From an uncultured Christensenellaceae bacterium (lineage in GTDB: Bacteria; Bacillota; Clostridia; Christensenellales; Borkfalkiaceae), in NCBI GenBank assembly GCA_910586985.1, contig CAJUKK010000006.1, positions 88,615 to 152,614 on the forward strand: a stretch of DNA of 64,000 nt, read 5' to 3'. Shown one piece after another: positions 8,139 through 17,436 of this stretch. Below the pieces are notes generated by a model. It ran no database searches and was not told the DNA's origin. It saw nothing but the letters and a program-made list of their open reading frames with translations. Both the position numbers and the translations under genes were made by a program. The stretch's first letter is position 1, and the number at the start of each line of letters is the position of its first letter.

Positions 8139-11100
8139 ATGAAGAAACTATTGCGCGCGTTATTACTCGGCGGAGTTGCGGCTTCTCTTGCAGTAACCGT
8201 CCCTTTGGCGGCATGCGACGTTACCGTAAAAGATCCTTGCGCCAACGGCGCACACGTGGACAAAGACGGAAACGGAATTTGCGACAACTGCACAACGCCC
8301 ATGCCCAAACCGGACGAATGCCCCAACGGCGGCTCGCACGTAGACGCAAACGGCGACGGAAAATGCGATAAATGCGGCGGTGATTTCAGCGGAAGTACGG
8401 TGGTACCTACTCCGAGCAACTATACCGTCACGGTAAAATCACTCGGGAACATTCCGTTAAAGGACGTGTACGTAACGCTTGAGGATGCAAACGGCAAAAA
8501 ATCATCCTCTACGACGAATGCGGACGGCATCGCGGGGTTCACGGTCGAGCCGGCTGCATATACCGCGACCCTTTCGAACGTACCCAAAGGTTACAGCTTT
8601 GAAGAATCGTACAAAACGAGCGGAGCGAATAAGAATTTCGATATCCACCTCGAGTCTTCGGTCATCAAAGAAAAAGCGCCTCAGGGCACCGTATACCGCG
8701 CGGGCGACGTTTTGTACGATTTCACCTATACGGCGGATAACGTTACGTATCAGCTGTCCGAACTGCTTGAAACGCGCAAAGCGGTCATCCTCAACTTCTG
8801 GGCGACGTGGTGCGGACCGTGCAAAGCGGAATTCCCTTATCTTGACGCGGCTTACAAAAGTTGGCAAAACAAAGTGCAGACGGACGAGGCATATGCCGAA
8901 CGCGGTTTGGAAGTACTTGCGATTTCCACATATGACGGTCCGCCCGCCGTTTCGCAATTTAAATCAAGCAACGGCTACCAATTCCCCTTTATGTCCGATT
9001 CCGAAGGGGTTGGCAACATGTTCACTTACACGGGTATTCCCACCACGATTGTAATCGACCGTTACGGCGTGTTCTCGTTCATTCATTCGGGCGGTATGAA
9101 TACCGAAACGCAATGGAACGAGCTGTTTGACAAATACACTGCGGACGAGTACGTCGCGCCCACGCCGAGCCCTGAACCCGATCCCGATAACCCCGATACG
9201 CCCGAACGCGTCGAACCCGACGTACCTTGGCCCGACCTCAACGATATCTCATCCGCAGTCACGCAATACGACGGCAGATTTACGTTCAACAAGGACGACG
9301 ACAAGTATAACTGGCCTTGGGTCGTTTCCGAGGATAAGGACGGAAAACTTATCTATCCTTCCAACACGGGACACCCCAATTCCTATTCCATTCTCTATAT
9401 CGATTTCACGCTCACGCAAGAGGATATCGACAACGGACTTACGACGGTTGCGTTCGACTTCCACGCAGAGACAGAACAGGATCGCGACCTTCTGTATATC
9501 ATCACCGACGAAAAATTCGTGCGCGCGATTTCGGGCATAAGCGAAGTCGATTGGGAAACCTGCTACGCCCACGTATTCGACACGCCGGGCGAACATCAGA
9601 TTGCGCTTTGCTACCAGAAAGACACGAGCAAAAACGTAGGCAGCGACCGTGTAAACATTAAAAATTTCCGTCTGATGAAAGAAGCGGACGTACAACATCC
9701 ATTCTATGTGCAACGCGAGGCTGCAACGGGCGAACGCACGCAAAATGCCGAAGTAAACACATACGAAAAATACGTTTCCGTAGTTTTCAATAACGAGGAC
9801 GGATATTACCACGTAGGAAGTAAAAACGGGCCGTTGCTGCTTGCCAACCTTATGGGTAAAACGCAGTACAGCCGCGAAAATTCTTTCTGGAATTACGTCT
9901 ATCTCGGACATCTTGTCGTCGATCTGGACGGCGACGGCGTAAAAGAAGACCTCAAGGAACAGGGAACGTACTTTGCCAACCGCGCAATGGACTCCGATAT
10001 CGAAAACTGTTTCCCTGTGACCGAACTTCTGATGAAGTATCTCAATGCGCTCGCGGCAAAACTTGCAACGGATGCGGGCATTGCAATCAATCCGAAGGCC
10101 TGGCTCGAATTCTGCTGTTATTACGCGCCTTACGGTACGGAAAAACAATTGGAAGATCCGATTAAAGGGATCACAACACATTCGGCAATCGAAGCCTTCG
10201 CCGACAATCCCAATACGGATATTGTGGAGTATACCACCGTCGTCATCAATAAACTGCTTAACCCCCGCGGATTCTATTATTATTTCATTCCCGAAGTATC
10301 GGGCGTATATACGGTCGAATCGTTCGGAAAACGTATTGATCTATTGGATAAAGTAGTCGAATCAACCGAAGGACTCGAGACAGCGGCATCGATTTTAAAA
10401 GACAACGGAAACTTCTTCTCACCCGACGAATTGATCGTCAGCAATGATTTTAACGCTCAGTCAGGCGTAGACTTCAAGCTCTCCGTTTATATGGAGGCAG
10501 GTCAGAAATACTATATTTCGACAATGTTCAACGCGTACGAAGCGCTTGCAAAATTCAATATGAAGATCACTTACGACGGTGAGAGCAAAGACGTATGGTA
10601 TCATGCCTCGACAGGTTATTATACGACGACGGTTGACGAAAACGGCGAACCTACGAATGAAATTTACCTCCCCTCGATCGAATATATCTATGACGCGGAG
10701 GAAGACCGTTTTTATCACAAGCTTGAAAACGGTGAAAAAGGCAATATGATTTATATCGATTTCAGCCGTACGTCCTACTTTGATTCGGAATCCGCTTTAA
10801 AGCAGACGGTTGACTATCCTGACGTAGTACACGCCATCGCTTCCGACGGAAAGTATCTTACAGCGCCTGCGTTTGACTTTGACACATGGGATTTGCTGAT
10901 CACTTTGCCGGACGGCAGTACGTCGATGGGATTCCAGATCGAGGACTTCGAAAATAACCGCGAAACAAAAATCATCGCCGGCGTCGATTATACCGATAAA
11001 ATGAAGGAATACCGCGATAAAGCAGTCGCAACGGAAACGACCGCTACCGACGATAACCTCAAAGGCTGCCTGCCGGCGAACGCGGAACTCGTTAATATTT

Positions 11101-11204
11101 TGCAAGTATATACGATGTTCTACGGTATCGGCACCTATATGCCCAACAACTGGTTGATGATGGCATACTACTATGAACATATCGGCGCGCCCGATCATAA
11201 ATAA
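8139..11204 (+). CDS. Large lipoprotein with TlpA-like thioredoxin domain
   Basis: A 1021-residue exported lipoprotein. The signal peptide ends in the lipobox LAAC (lipidated C26). Two short Cys/Asp-rich repeats follow (residues about 31-47 and 60-76, pattern H-V-D-x-[ND]-G-[ND]-G-x-C-D-x-C), possibly metal binding. A transthyretin-like beta domain lies at about 90-175. A TlpA/ResA-type thioredoxin domain (about 185-340) has an intact WCGPC (C225, C228) and the cis-Pro loop GIPTT. A Pro/Asp/Glu linker leads to some 650 residues of unassigned beta-rich modules. One of these (about 545-680) resembles a segment of the third lipoprotein downstream. It should face the outside of the membrane and act as a thiol oxidoreductase on surface proteins, which is an inference. 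The start follows AGGAGGTAATT. Confidence 0.8.
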   Translation: MKKLLRALLLGGVAASLAVTVPLAACDVTVKDPCANGAHVDKDGNGICDNCTTPMPKPDECPNGGSHVDANGDGKCDKCGGDFSGSTVVPTPSNYTVTVKSLGNIPLKDVYVTLEDANGKKSSSTTNADGIAGFTVEPAAYTATLSNVPKGYSFEESYKTSGANKNFDIHLESSVIKEKAPQGTVYRAGDVLYDFTYTADNVTYQLSELLETRKAVILNFWATWCGPCKAEFPYLDAAYKSWQNKVQTDEAYAERGLEVLAISTYDGPPAVSQFKSSNGYQFPFMSDSEGVGNMFTYTGIPTTIVIDRYGVFSFIHSGGMNTETQWNELFDKYTADEYVAPTPSPEPDPDNPDTPERVEPDVPWPDLNDISSAVTQYDGRFTFNKDDDKYNWPWVVSEDKDGKLIYPSNTGHPNSYSILYIDFTLTQEDIDNGLTTVAFDFHAETEQDRDLLYIITDEKFVRAISGISEVDWETCYAHVFDTPGEHQIALCYQKDTSKNVGSDRVNIKNFRLMKEADVQHPFYVQREAATGERTQNAEVNTYEKYVSVVFNNEDGYYHVGSKNGPLLLANLMGKTQYSRENSFWNYVYLGHLVVDLDGDGVKEDLKEQGTYFANRAMDSDIENCFPVTELLMKYLNALAAKLATDAGIAINPKAWLEFCCYYAPYGTEKQLEDPIKGITTHSAIEAFADNPNTDIVEYTTVVINKLLNPRGFYYYFIPEVSGVYTVESFGKRIDLLDKVVESTEGLETAASILKDNGNFFSPDELIVSNDFNAQSGVDFKLSVYMEAGQKYYISTMFNAYEALAKFNMKITYDGESKDVWYHASTGYYTTTVDENGEPTNEIYLPSIEYIYDAEEDRFYHKLENGEKGNMIYIDFSRTSYFDSESALKQTVDYPDVVHAIASDGKYLTAPAFDFDTWDLLITLPDGSTSMGFQIEDFENNRETKIIAGVDYTDKMKEYRDKAVATETTATDDNLKGCLPANAELVNILQVYTMFYGIGTYMPNNWLMMAYYYEHIGAPDHK

Positions 11205-11217
11205 GGAGATCAACATT

Positions 11218-11601
11218 ATGAAAACGATAACAAAAAAACTTTCCCTCGTATTGATGCTTGTAATCGGCATCATCGGTTGCTTCACTCTGTTTGCATGCGG
11301 TGAAGATCCCGACACTCTCCCCGAAGATACGGGATATGCGGTATACGTTAAATTGCCCGACGGAACGGCTGCCGCAAACGTTCAGGTGCAGGTCTGCAAA
11401 GAAGTAAACGGCGCAGAGACGGAATGCAAAAGTCCCTTTGACGTAAATGCGGAAGGCAAAGTCGAATTCAACGATATCGTGGCAGGAGAAGTGTATAACG
11501 TACACCTTTTGAAGGTGCCCGCAGGCTACAAAGCGCCCGAAACAAAATTTCAACTCAAAGACGGCAACAAAGTCGTTACAATCACGCTTGTTGCAGAATA
11601 A
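11218..11601 (+). CDS. Small lipoprotein, transthyretin-like domain
   Basis: A 127-residue lipoprotein. The signal peptide ends with lipobox LFAC (C27) and is followed by one beta-sandwich domain with the pattern YAVYVKLPDGTAAANVQVQV, an EGKVEFNDI turn and a final VVTITLV strand. This is the SpaA/carboxypeptidase-regulatory (transthyretin-like) fold. The same fold forms the N-terminal part of the two flanking large lipoproteins. ATG 11218 is chosen because AAGGAG stands ten bases before it; a start at 11173 would overlap the previous gene and spoil the signal peptide. It is co-transcribed with the upstream lipoprotein and followed by a strong terminator. Its partner is unknown. Confidence 0.75.
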   Translation: MKTITKKLSLVLMLVIGIIGCFTLFACGEDPDTLPEDTGYAVYVKLPDGTAAANVQVQVCKEVNGAETECKSPFDVNAEGKVEFNDIVAGEVYNVHLLKVPAGYKAPETKFQLKDGNKVVTITLVAE

Positions 11602-11614
11602 TCGAACGAGAATT

Positions 11615-11653
11615 TCGCACCGCTTATCACAAGATAAGCGGTGCGATTTTTTT
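11615..11653 (+). terminator. Terminator of the two-lipoprotein operon
   Basis: TCGCACCGCTTATC and its complement form a 14-bp perfect stem with loop ACAA, followed by seven T. Confidence 0.93.
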
Positions 11654-11735
11654 ATATTATCGTTTCCTTTTACTTAAAAGCTCATAATACATAATTTCCC
11701 AATCTTGAAAATTTATAATTATACAATGTAAGCGG

Positions 11736-11764
11736 TTGCTTTTTTCACGACTTCGTAGTATAAT
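11736..11764 (+). promoter_or_regulatory. Sigma-A promoter of the third lipoprotein gene
   Basis: TTGCTT (11736-11741), 17 bases, TATAAT (11759-11764). The predicted start near 11771 gives a 54-base leader to ATG 11825. Confidence 0.68.
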
Positions 11765-11824
11765 TTTTGTATAACCGATATGGATCACCATAAGTACATC
11801 CTTTCGGCATTTGGAGGAATATTT

Positions 11825-14179
11825 ATGAAAATCATTCGAAAAGCACTCTCCGTTGCTTGCTTTACCGCAATGAGCGCGACGTGCGCTTTTGCGCTTTACG
11901 CATGCAACGGAGACCCTAAGCCTTCTTCCTATGAATATACCGTTTCCCTAAAGGCTCCGAACGGCAGCGTTTTGCCCGATGCGGAAATACAGCTTGCCAA
12001 AGTGGAAAACGATGCGGAAGGCGAAAAGACGCAACCTGTAAAAGTTGATGAGAACGGTAAAGCAACGTTTACGTTCAATGAAGAAGCGACGTTTAACGTC
12101 TATGCAAGCGGATTCTCTAAACTGTATCTCATGCCGGAAGGTCCGCTCCGCGTAACGCCTGCCGCAAAATCGGCGAACATCACCCTTTCCTACGACTTAA
12201 AAACGTCGCAAAGCGGAGACGGAACGGCGGAACATCCTGTCGATATGCTTACCGGAAAACCCGACACTTCTAAACTCAGCTACGTCACATATAACGGTTA
12301 TTCTGTAACGCAGGGCGTATATAAATCGAGCGCCGCCGAGGCAAATAAAACGGTCTACTACCGTTTCCGCCCGACCCGTTCCGGAATTTATACAATCTGG
12401 ACGGAAGGCACGGCAGACACGCGCTTTCAACATTATATAGGCAGTCAAGCGGGTATATTTATCAACGATATCGACGAGTTAATTGCCGACGATATCAGCG
12501 AGTCCAACAAAAACTTTTCCTACGAATTAGAAGTATCGGACGAGCTTATCGAGCACAAAGCCGCCGACTACTTCTTCGGCGTTTCCGTTAAAGAGGCGGC
12601 CGCTTTCCCCGCGGATTTCCATCTGTTGGTTGAGCGCACGGGAGATTACGTTGCTCCGGAACAGTTGCCTTTAACAAGCGTCAAACCCCAAAGCCCGCTT
12701 GCCCCTTTTGGCTCGCCCATAGATCAGCCTGTCGGAAACTTAAACGACAAGATCAATTGGCTGCTTCCGGACGGTTCAATCAAAGCCGCAAAGGACGAGG
12801 ACGGATATTACCGCATCAGCAGCGACGGAGTAAAAGCGGACGGCGCGCTTATCTGGGCGGCAGTCGGCGCGCCCGTCAGAAGCGAAAGTATCGGCAACAT
12901 TCTTTCGGTTTTCACTACGGACTTCGTGGGAATGGGCGACGAGTTACAGAGCAATCTTACCTTCAGCGACGGCGTAACGTATAAAAAGAATTACTATGAA
13001 TTTGCAGTAGCATACAAAGCGGCGTCGAATAACCAAGGATTATATCCTTTGACCGATGAATTAAAGGAATTTTTAACGCTTTTTTCGGAAAAAAATAAAA
13101 AATGGCTCGAAAACTGTAATTTTGTCTTTGAAAGCGGTTACGAATGGATGTTTGCCTGCGCGACTTATAAAACGGATACCAATCCCGCCGGAAACGCCCC
13201 GGAAAATCCGATCGAAATCGACTTCGGCACGCAATCGCTGCTTCTTCCCGCAAACACCAAAGTTTATTATAAGCTTGCTCTTACCTCAAATCTTAACAGC
13301 GATGACGTTGCGATTACCTCTTCTACCGTTGGACTTACCATCGACGACGGCAATAAAACTTATACGGTAACCCCGAATTCCAACGTTTCGGTTTCTGTTC
13401 CGAGAGATAAACTCAACAGTTACGTCTTTTCGGTGATCGCCGATTCCGATCAGCGTTGCGCGCAATTTACCCTGCGCATACGCGGAGGAGACAAAGACAA
13501 TCCTCTGGAATTAGTTTGCAGCGATAAAACGCTCAAAGCGCAAATTGCTGTCAATAACGGGAAACTTTGGTACTTTATCGACAATACTCAACTCAATCCC
13601 TCCACGGAAAGCGTCACGCTTTCCTCTTCGAGCACAGGTCTGAGACTCGTCGTACCCGATGCTAAACCTGTCATCGACGATACGGCAAGTTCGACCCGTC
13701 CGCTTAACGTCTCTATCCCCGTATCGGATTTAAGATCGCCCTTCTATCTCACGGCGGAAAGAGCGGGAGAATACACCTTTACGGTAACCGAAACGATCGC
13801 TCTCCCCGGTTCTAACGCCAACGCCGCCGTAGAAATCGAACCGAGCAACGACCTTTCGATCACCTACCTGAAAGACGAAAACGGACTCTCGTTTTACGCC
13901 ACCTTTACCGCCGAGACCAACGGCATTTACGAGTTTGCGCTTGCCGATGCAACCAACGCCAAGAGGAACGAAGTAGTTATATATTACAATGCGGAAAACG
14001 AAGTTCCCCACCATACGACGCTCGGCCAATCCCGCACGCACGAAAATCAGCGTCCCGTAGACATTCCGGAAAAGCACAAAATCCTTGTTGAATTAACGGC
14101 AGGGACGAAGGTCATCATCCTGTTTACCTGTAACGGCTTAACTCCTTTCGAGGTTGGTTTTTCGCTCACAAAACAATAA
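11825..14179 (+). CDS. Large lipoprotein with transthyretin-like and beta-sandwich modules
   Basis: A 784-residue lipoprotein. The signal peptide ends at LYAC (C27). Residues about 36-130 are a transthyretin-like domain. At about 155-275 a module contains VYYRFRPTRSGIYTIWTEG, the style of pre-peptidase C-terminal (PPC) domains that often bind glycans or assist secretion. Residues about 318-455 contain DEDGYYRI and YPLTDELKEFL and match a segment of the lipoprotein at 8139. Further PPC-like repeats follow, for example TFTVTE and TNGIYEFALAD. There is no catalytic motif. GGAGGAATATTT directly before ATG 11825 sets the start rather than 11780. A surface adhesin or binding role is an inference. 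Confidence 0.75.
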   Translation: MKIIRKALSVACFTAMSATCAFALYACNGDPKPSSYEYTVSLKAPNGSVLPDAEIQLAKVENDAEGEKTQPVKVDENGKATFTFNEEATFNVYASGFSKLYLMPEGPLRVTPAAKSANITLSYDLKTSQSGDGTAEHPVDMLTGKPDTSKLSYVTYNGYSVTQGVYKSSAAEANKTVYYRFRPTRSGIYTIWTEGTADTRFQHYIGSQAGIFINDIDELIADDISESNKNFSYELEVSDELIEHKAADYFFGVSVKEAAAFPADFHLLVERTGDYVAPEQLPLTSVKPQSPLAPFGSPIDQPVGNLNDKINWLLPDGSIKAAKDEDGYYRISSDGVKADGALIWAAVGAPVRSESIGNILSVFTTDFVGMGDELQSNLTFSDGVTYKKNYYEFAVAYKAASNNQGLYPLTDELKEFLTLFSEKNKKWLENCNFVFESGYEWMFACATYKTDTNPAGNAPENPIEIDFGTQSLLLPANTKVYYKLALTSNLNSDDVAITSSTVGLTIDDGNKTYTVTPNSNVSVSVPRDKLNSYVFSVIADSDQRCAQFTLRIRGGDKDNPLELVCSDKTLKAQIAVNNGKLWYFIDNTQLNPSTESVTLSSSSTGLRLVVPDAKPVIDDTASSTRPLNVSIPVSDLRSPFYLTAERAGEYTFTVTETIALPGSNANAAVEIEPSNDLSITYLKDENGLSFYATFTAETNGIYEFALADATNAKRNEVVIYYNAENEVPHHTTLGQSRTHENQRPVDIPEKHKILVELTAGTKVIILFTCNGLTPFEVGFSLTKQ

Positions 14180-14193
14180 TTTTTTGAACGATC

Positions 14194-14228
14194 GATCCCC
14201 GTTTCTGTTAGAAACGGGGATCATTTTT
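14194..14228 (+). terminator. Terminator of the third lipoprotein gene
   Basis: GATCCCCGTTTCT and its exact complement form a 13-bp stem with loop GTT, then ATTTTTA. Confidence 0.9.
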
Positions 14229-14235
14229 ATTTAAA

Positions 14236-14272
14236 CAAAATATAGCCGTTGTCGGATCACCGACGACGGCTA
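14236..14272 (-). terminator. Terminator of the sleB-ypeB operon
   Basis: On the minus strand ATAGCCGTCGTCGG pairs with CCGACAACGGCTAT around a short loop (one mismatch), and a TTTTG-rich stretch follows. It lies 25 bases after the ypeB stop. Confidence 0.7.
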
Positions 14273-14296
14273 TGTTATTGATTATATCTGTGACAA

Positions 14297-16321
14297 TTAA
14301 CGAAGATATCTTCCCATTGCGCTGTTCCGGATACAGAACACTTCTACTTCTTCGCCGGAATTTGCATCGATATATACGATATATTCATCCTCACCGTAAG
14401 CGCAAGCAAATTCATACACCAGAATTTCTTCGCCGTCTACGGGCACCAAAGCAAGATTGGCATCATACGGCTTTAACGCGCCGCCGAGAGATGCAAGCGC
14501 CTCTCCTTCGGAGATTCCCGCCGTCAGATTGCGATCCGCCTCGTAATTGAAGAGATACCGCGTCGCATCCATACCGATCACGCGCCCCTTCTGCTCGCAT
14601 ACGCGGATACGAATGGTGTCGGGATAAGCTCTTACGCCGTTATCCACGCTCACATACGTGAGGTCGGCAACCATACCTGCATCGGAGAGCCACACTGCCT
14701 CTACGTTCTCGTATCCGAGACCCGCAAGGAATTCCTTTGCCAGAGAATCGCACGTTTCCAAATCGAAATTCTTCTGCGAGCAAGGCTCATACGTGTCGAA
14801 GAATGCAAGCTTGCCGCCGTTCTTACTGATCTGGGCAAAAATTTCAACGTCGTTTTCGTCCATCATCACAAAATTGTAGAACGTCGAACCCTGCGCCATC
14901 GTCTCGCCCGTATACTGCGTGCTTACGACATGATAACTGTTGAAATAATTTTTCGCAAGCTCCTCCGCCTTTGCGGAAGTTACTTCTTCAAGCGTATTGA
15001 GTTTATTTTCGCCGACGTTGCCCGCGCCCGAGAAAGGAGCGTCTACCGCATCCTTGGGTTCCTCATGCGTGCCTCTGCCGATCTCGCCGAACTTATTCTT
15101 CATTTCGCAATCTTTGCCGCCGAAAAAGTCTCTGAATTCGCTCTCCGTCATATTCATCGCAAGATTGTTAAGTTCGTTATAGACGCGCGCGTTTATCTCG
15201 TAAAGGTAGGAAACCGTATTCATTTCCGTACTGCTCAACGATTGACCTTTTGCAAGCTTATTCAACAATCTGCGGGCATACGAACCCGTCTTGTTTACGA
15301 ACGAAGAAATATCCGTACTCGTTGCATTGTCTACGGGAATACGTTCAAGCGCATTCTCCATCAGCGCGCTGTCGACGAGAATTTCCGTAAGCAACTTGCG
15401 CTGTTCGTTTGCGCCCGTCGCCACGCGAAGTTTCGAGAGATTGCTGTCCATGTCCTCCGACGCGGATACCATCTCGTAGAGCGTCGCACGGTAGCCGCTC
15501 TCCGCCGCCAGCGTCATATCGTTCATCTGGAACGAACCTGCCGTCACGACGGTCGCCAGCGCAAGGCACGCAACGCCGAGCGAAATCACCGCCGCAAGCC
15601 AACCGCCGAATCCGGGGGTGCGCTGCTTGTTCTTTTTGCGCTCGTTGCGCGTTTCACGCTTGTGTTTGCGATCCTCAGCCTTGCGGGCGTGAGCCGCCTC
15701 GCGCGCCTTTATCTTCTGTTCGCGCTGTTTTTCAATCGCTTCCTGTTTCTTACGCTTTAACGCAAGTTTTTCTTTTTTCTCGCGCGCCAAGCGGTTGCGT
15801 TTTTCTTCGCGGCTCTCGTTTTTCAAAAGCTCGCGGCGGGCAACGCGCTCTGCGCGGCGTTCTGCGCGCTTTTCTTTGAGCTGCGCCTGTTTCTCAAGCG
15901 CACGGGACTTGCGTTCCGCCTTTTTCTCTGCAAGCGCGGCTTTTTTAGCAAGTTTCTTTTCCTTATATTCCGCTTTCTTTGCTAATTTCTTCTGCTTAAG
16001 TTCCGCCTTTTTAAGGAGTTTCTTTTCCTTGCGGGCAGCCTTCAGCTTTGCCTTTTCGATTCTGCGCTCGGCAGCGGCGTTTTCGGCTTTCTCCGCCTTA
16101 GTCGCCTTTTCCGCTTTGGTCGCGGCACGCTTTGTATTGCGACTCCTTGCATTGCTCGCGGTCTTCGTTGCAGTCTTTTTTGCCTTGCGCGTATTCGTAC
16201 CCTTCTTTGCCGTCTTTTTATCTTCTGAGACGGTATTTACGCTCTCGGGAGAGGGCTTTTTTTCCAACGACTCAACTTTTTCCGCGCCGCTGGATACGTT
16301 CTTTCCGGTTCTTTTCTCCAT
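14297..16321 (-). CDS. ypeB: Germination protein YpeB with long basic N-terminal extension
   Basis: A 674-residue protein. Residues about 262-674 match YpeB, the partner that stabilises the cortex-lytic enzyme SleB in the spore: a helical segment with MVSASEDMDSNLSKLRVA, then PEPSY-like repeats such as FDTYEPCSQKNFDLETC and VYIDANSGEEVEVF. A single TM helix lies at about 240-262. The first roughly 235 residues are unusual: dominated by Lys, Arg, Ala and Glu, predicted long charged helices with repeats like KKLAKKAEYK. Known YpeB proteins have only a short cytoplasmic end and total about 450 residues. It starts nine bases after sleB, with AAGGAGG overlapping the sleB stop region. Forespore (sigma-G) expression is expected from the family but no clear site was found. 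Confidence 0.87.
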   Translation of the reverse strand: MEKRTGKNVSSGAEKVESLEKKPSPESVNTVSEDKKTAKKGTNTRKAKKTATKTASNARSRNTKRAATKAEKATKAEKAENAAAERRIEKAKLKAARKEKKLLKKAELKQKKLAKKAEYKEKKLAKKAALAEKKAERKSRALEKQAQLKEKRAERRAERVARRELLKNESREEKRNRLAREKKEKLALKRKKQEAIEKQREQKIKAREAAHARKAEDRKHKRETRNERKKNKQRTPGFGGWLAAVISLGVACLALATVVTAGSFQMNDMTLAAESGYRATLYEMVSASEDMDSNLSKLRVATGANEQRKLLTEILVDSALMENALERIPVDNATSTDISSFVNKTGSYARRLLNKLAKGQSLSSTEMNTVSYLYEINARVYNELNNLAMNMTESEFRDFFGGKDCEMKNKFGEIGRGTHEEPKDAVDAPFSGAGNVGENKLNTLEEVTSAKAEELAKNYFNSYHVVSTQYTGETMAQGSTFYNFVMMDENDVEIFAQISKNGGKLAFFDTYEPCSQKNFDLETCDSLAKEFLAGLGYENVEAVWLSDAGMVADLTYVSVDNGVRAYPDTIRIRVCEQKGRVIGMDATRYLFNYEADRNLTAGISEGEALASLGGALKPYDANLALVPVDGEEILVYEFACAYGEDEYIVYIDANSGEEVEVFCIRNSAMGRYLR

Positions 16322-16330
16322 AATTCCTCC

Positions 16331-17077
16331 TTAAATGGCAAACACGTGCTTGCCGATGACCGTAACCGTCTGACGGTTAAAAATCCACGCGCTCGTCGCA
16401 ACGGCGGGATTGTAGTAATAAAGACACCCATACGTCGGATCCCAACCGTTCATCGCGTCGCGCGCCGCATCATAAGCGGTCTGATTGGGTTCAAGATTAA
16501 TCTGACCGTCGTCCACCGCCGTAAACGCGCCCTTCTGATAAATTACGCCTGCGATCGAATTAGGGAACGACGAACTCTTTACGCGGTTCATGATAACCGC
16601 ACCGATCGCTACCTGTCCCGTATAGCTCTCTCCTCTCCCCTCGGCATAAATTGCCTTTGCCATAAGGTAAACGTCCGACGAGGTGTACGATGAAGAACCG
16701 CCTCCCGACGGCTTGTTGTTCTTATCCAACACGTTATACGAATCGTTCATGCCGAGCGCCGCATAAGTTGACTTACCGACGATCCCGTCCGCCGTCAAAC
16801 CGTTCTTCTTCTGGAACGCAATTACAGCTTTGCGCGTACCCGCGCCGAACACGCCGTCCACTGCGCCCGTGTAATAACCCCAATTTTTCAGTCTGCGCTG
16901 AACTTCCTTCACCTCGCCGCCCGTGCTGCCTTGACGGAGCACTGCGGTTTCGACGACGGCAGTCTGCGCCGTGTCGGCTGCGGTGTGCGAACGCATTGCC
17001 GCGTATGTCGCAGCGGGTGCGACGGCGGTAGCTGCGAGCGCAAGCGTCAACGCGCCGATTGCCAAAACCTTTTTCAT
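16331..17077 (-). CDS. sleB: Spore cortex-lytic enzyme SleB
   Basis: A 248-residue exported hydrolase. A signal peptide (cleavage near ATYA-AM, about residue 26) is followed by a peptidoglycan-binding domain (about 47-105, LRQGSTGGEVKEVQRRLK) and, after a Gly/Ser linker, a SleB lytic transglycosylase domain (about 132-248). The presumed catalytic glutamate is E146 in IYAEGRGE. SleB cleaves muramic-lactam-containing cortex during germination. The following ypeB confirms the assignment. ATG 17077 follows ATAGGAGGAAATT. This operon is strong evidence that the organism forms endospores. Confidence 0.94.
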   Translation of the reverse strand: MKKVLAIGALTLALAATAVAPAATYAAMRSHTAADTAQTAVVETAVLRQGSTGGEVKEVQRRLKNWGYYTGAVDGVFGAGTRKAVIAFQKKNGLTADGIVGKSTYAALGMNDSYNVLDKNNKPSGGGSSSYTSSDVYLMAKAIYAEGRGESYTGQVAIGAVIMNRVKSSSFPNSIAGVIYQKGAFTAVDDGQINLEPNQTAYDAARDAMNGWDPTYGCLYYYNPAVATSAWIFNRQTVTVIGKHVFAI

Positions 17078-17300
17078 AATTTCCTCCTATGCGTAATGTT
17101 TGCAACTCGGCAAAAATTATGCGATAAATTTTCCGTTTTTCTTTTATATATGTTTTAATTGAAAAAAGTCAGAGCACAGTCATTTTAAATTGTTTACCAA
17201 TATACTGTTAAAATTTTAAAATTTAAATTAAATAAATTGTAAAAAGTTGGAAATATGGCACCAATACCCATCAAATTTACCATATAAGCGTTAAATTCAG

Positions 17301-17329
17301 TTGCCAAACATGCGCCAACAGGATATAAT
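17301..17329 (+). promoter_or_regulatory. Sigma-A promoter of the transglutaminase-like gene
   Basis: TTGCCA (17301-17306), 17 bases, TATAAT (17324-17329). A leader of about 100 bases follows. The rest of 17080-17436 is AT-rich with no other feature seen. Confidence 0.65.
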
Positions 17330-17436
17330 ATACCAAAATCGAAGTTGACGGTTTAAAGAATAATTTCTTTGTTATCTATACGATAATTTGGAAAACGTCG
17401 ACCGTTGCTCGGTTAAATAATTTGCAGGAGAGTTTT

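Noticed and set aside
14930..15760. 276-codon plus-strand open frame opposite ypeB
   Set aside because: Antisense shadow of a recognised gene; Arg/Ile-rich composition without domains or ribosome site. The same applies to 2725-3543, 45665-46573, 55295-56368 and 56924-57895.
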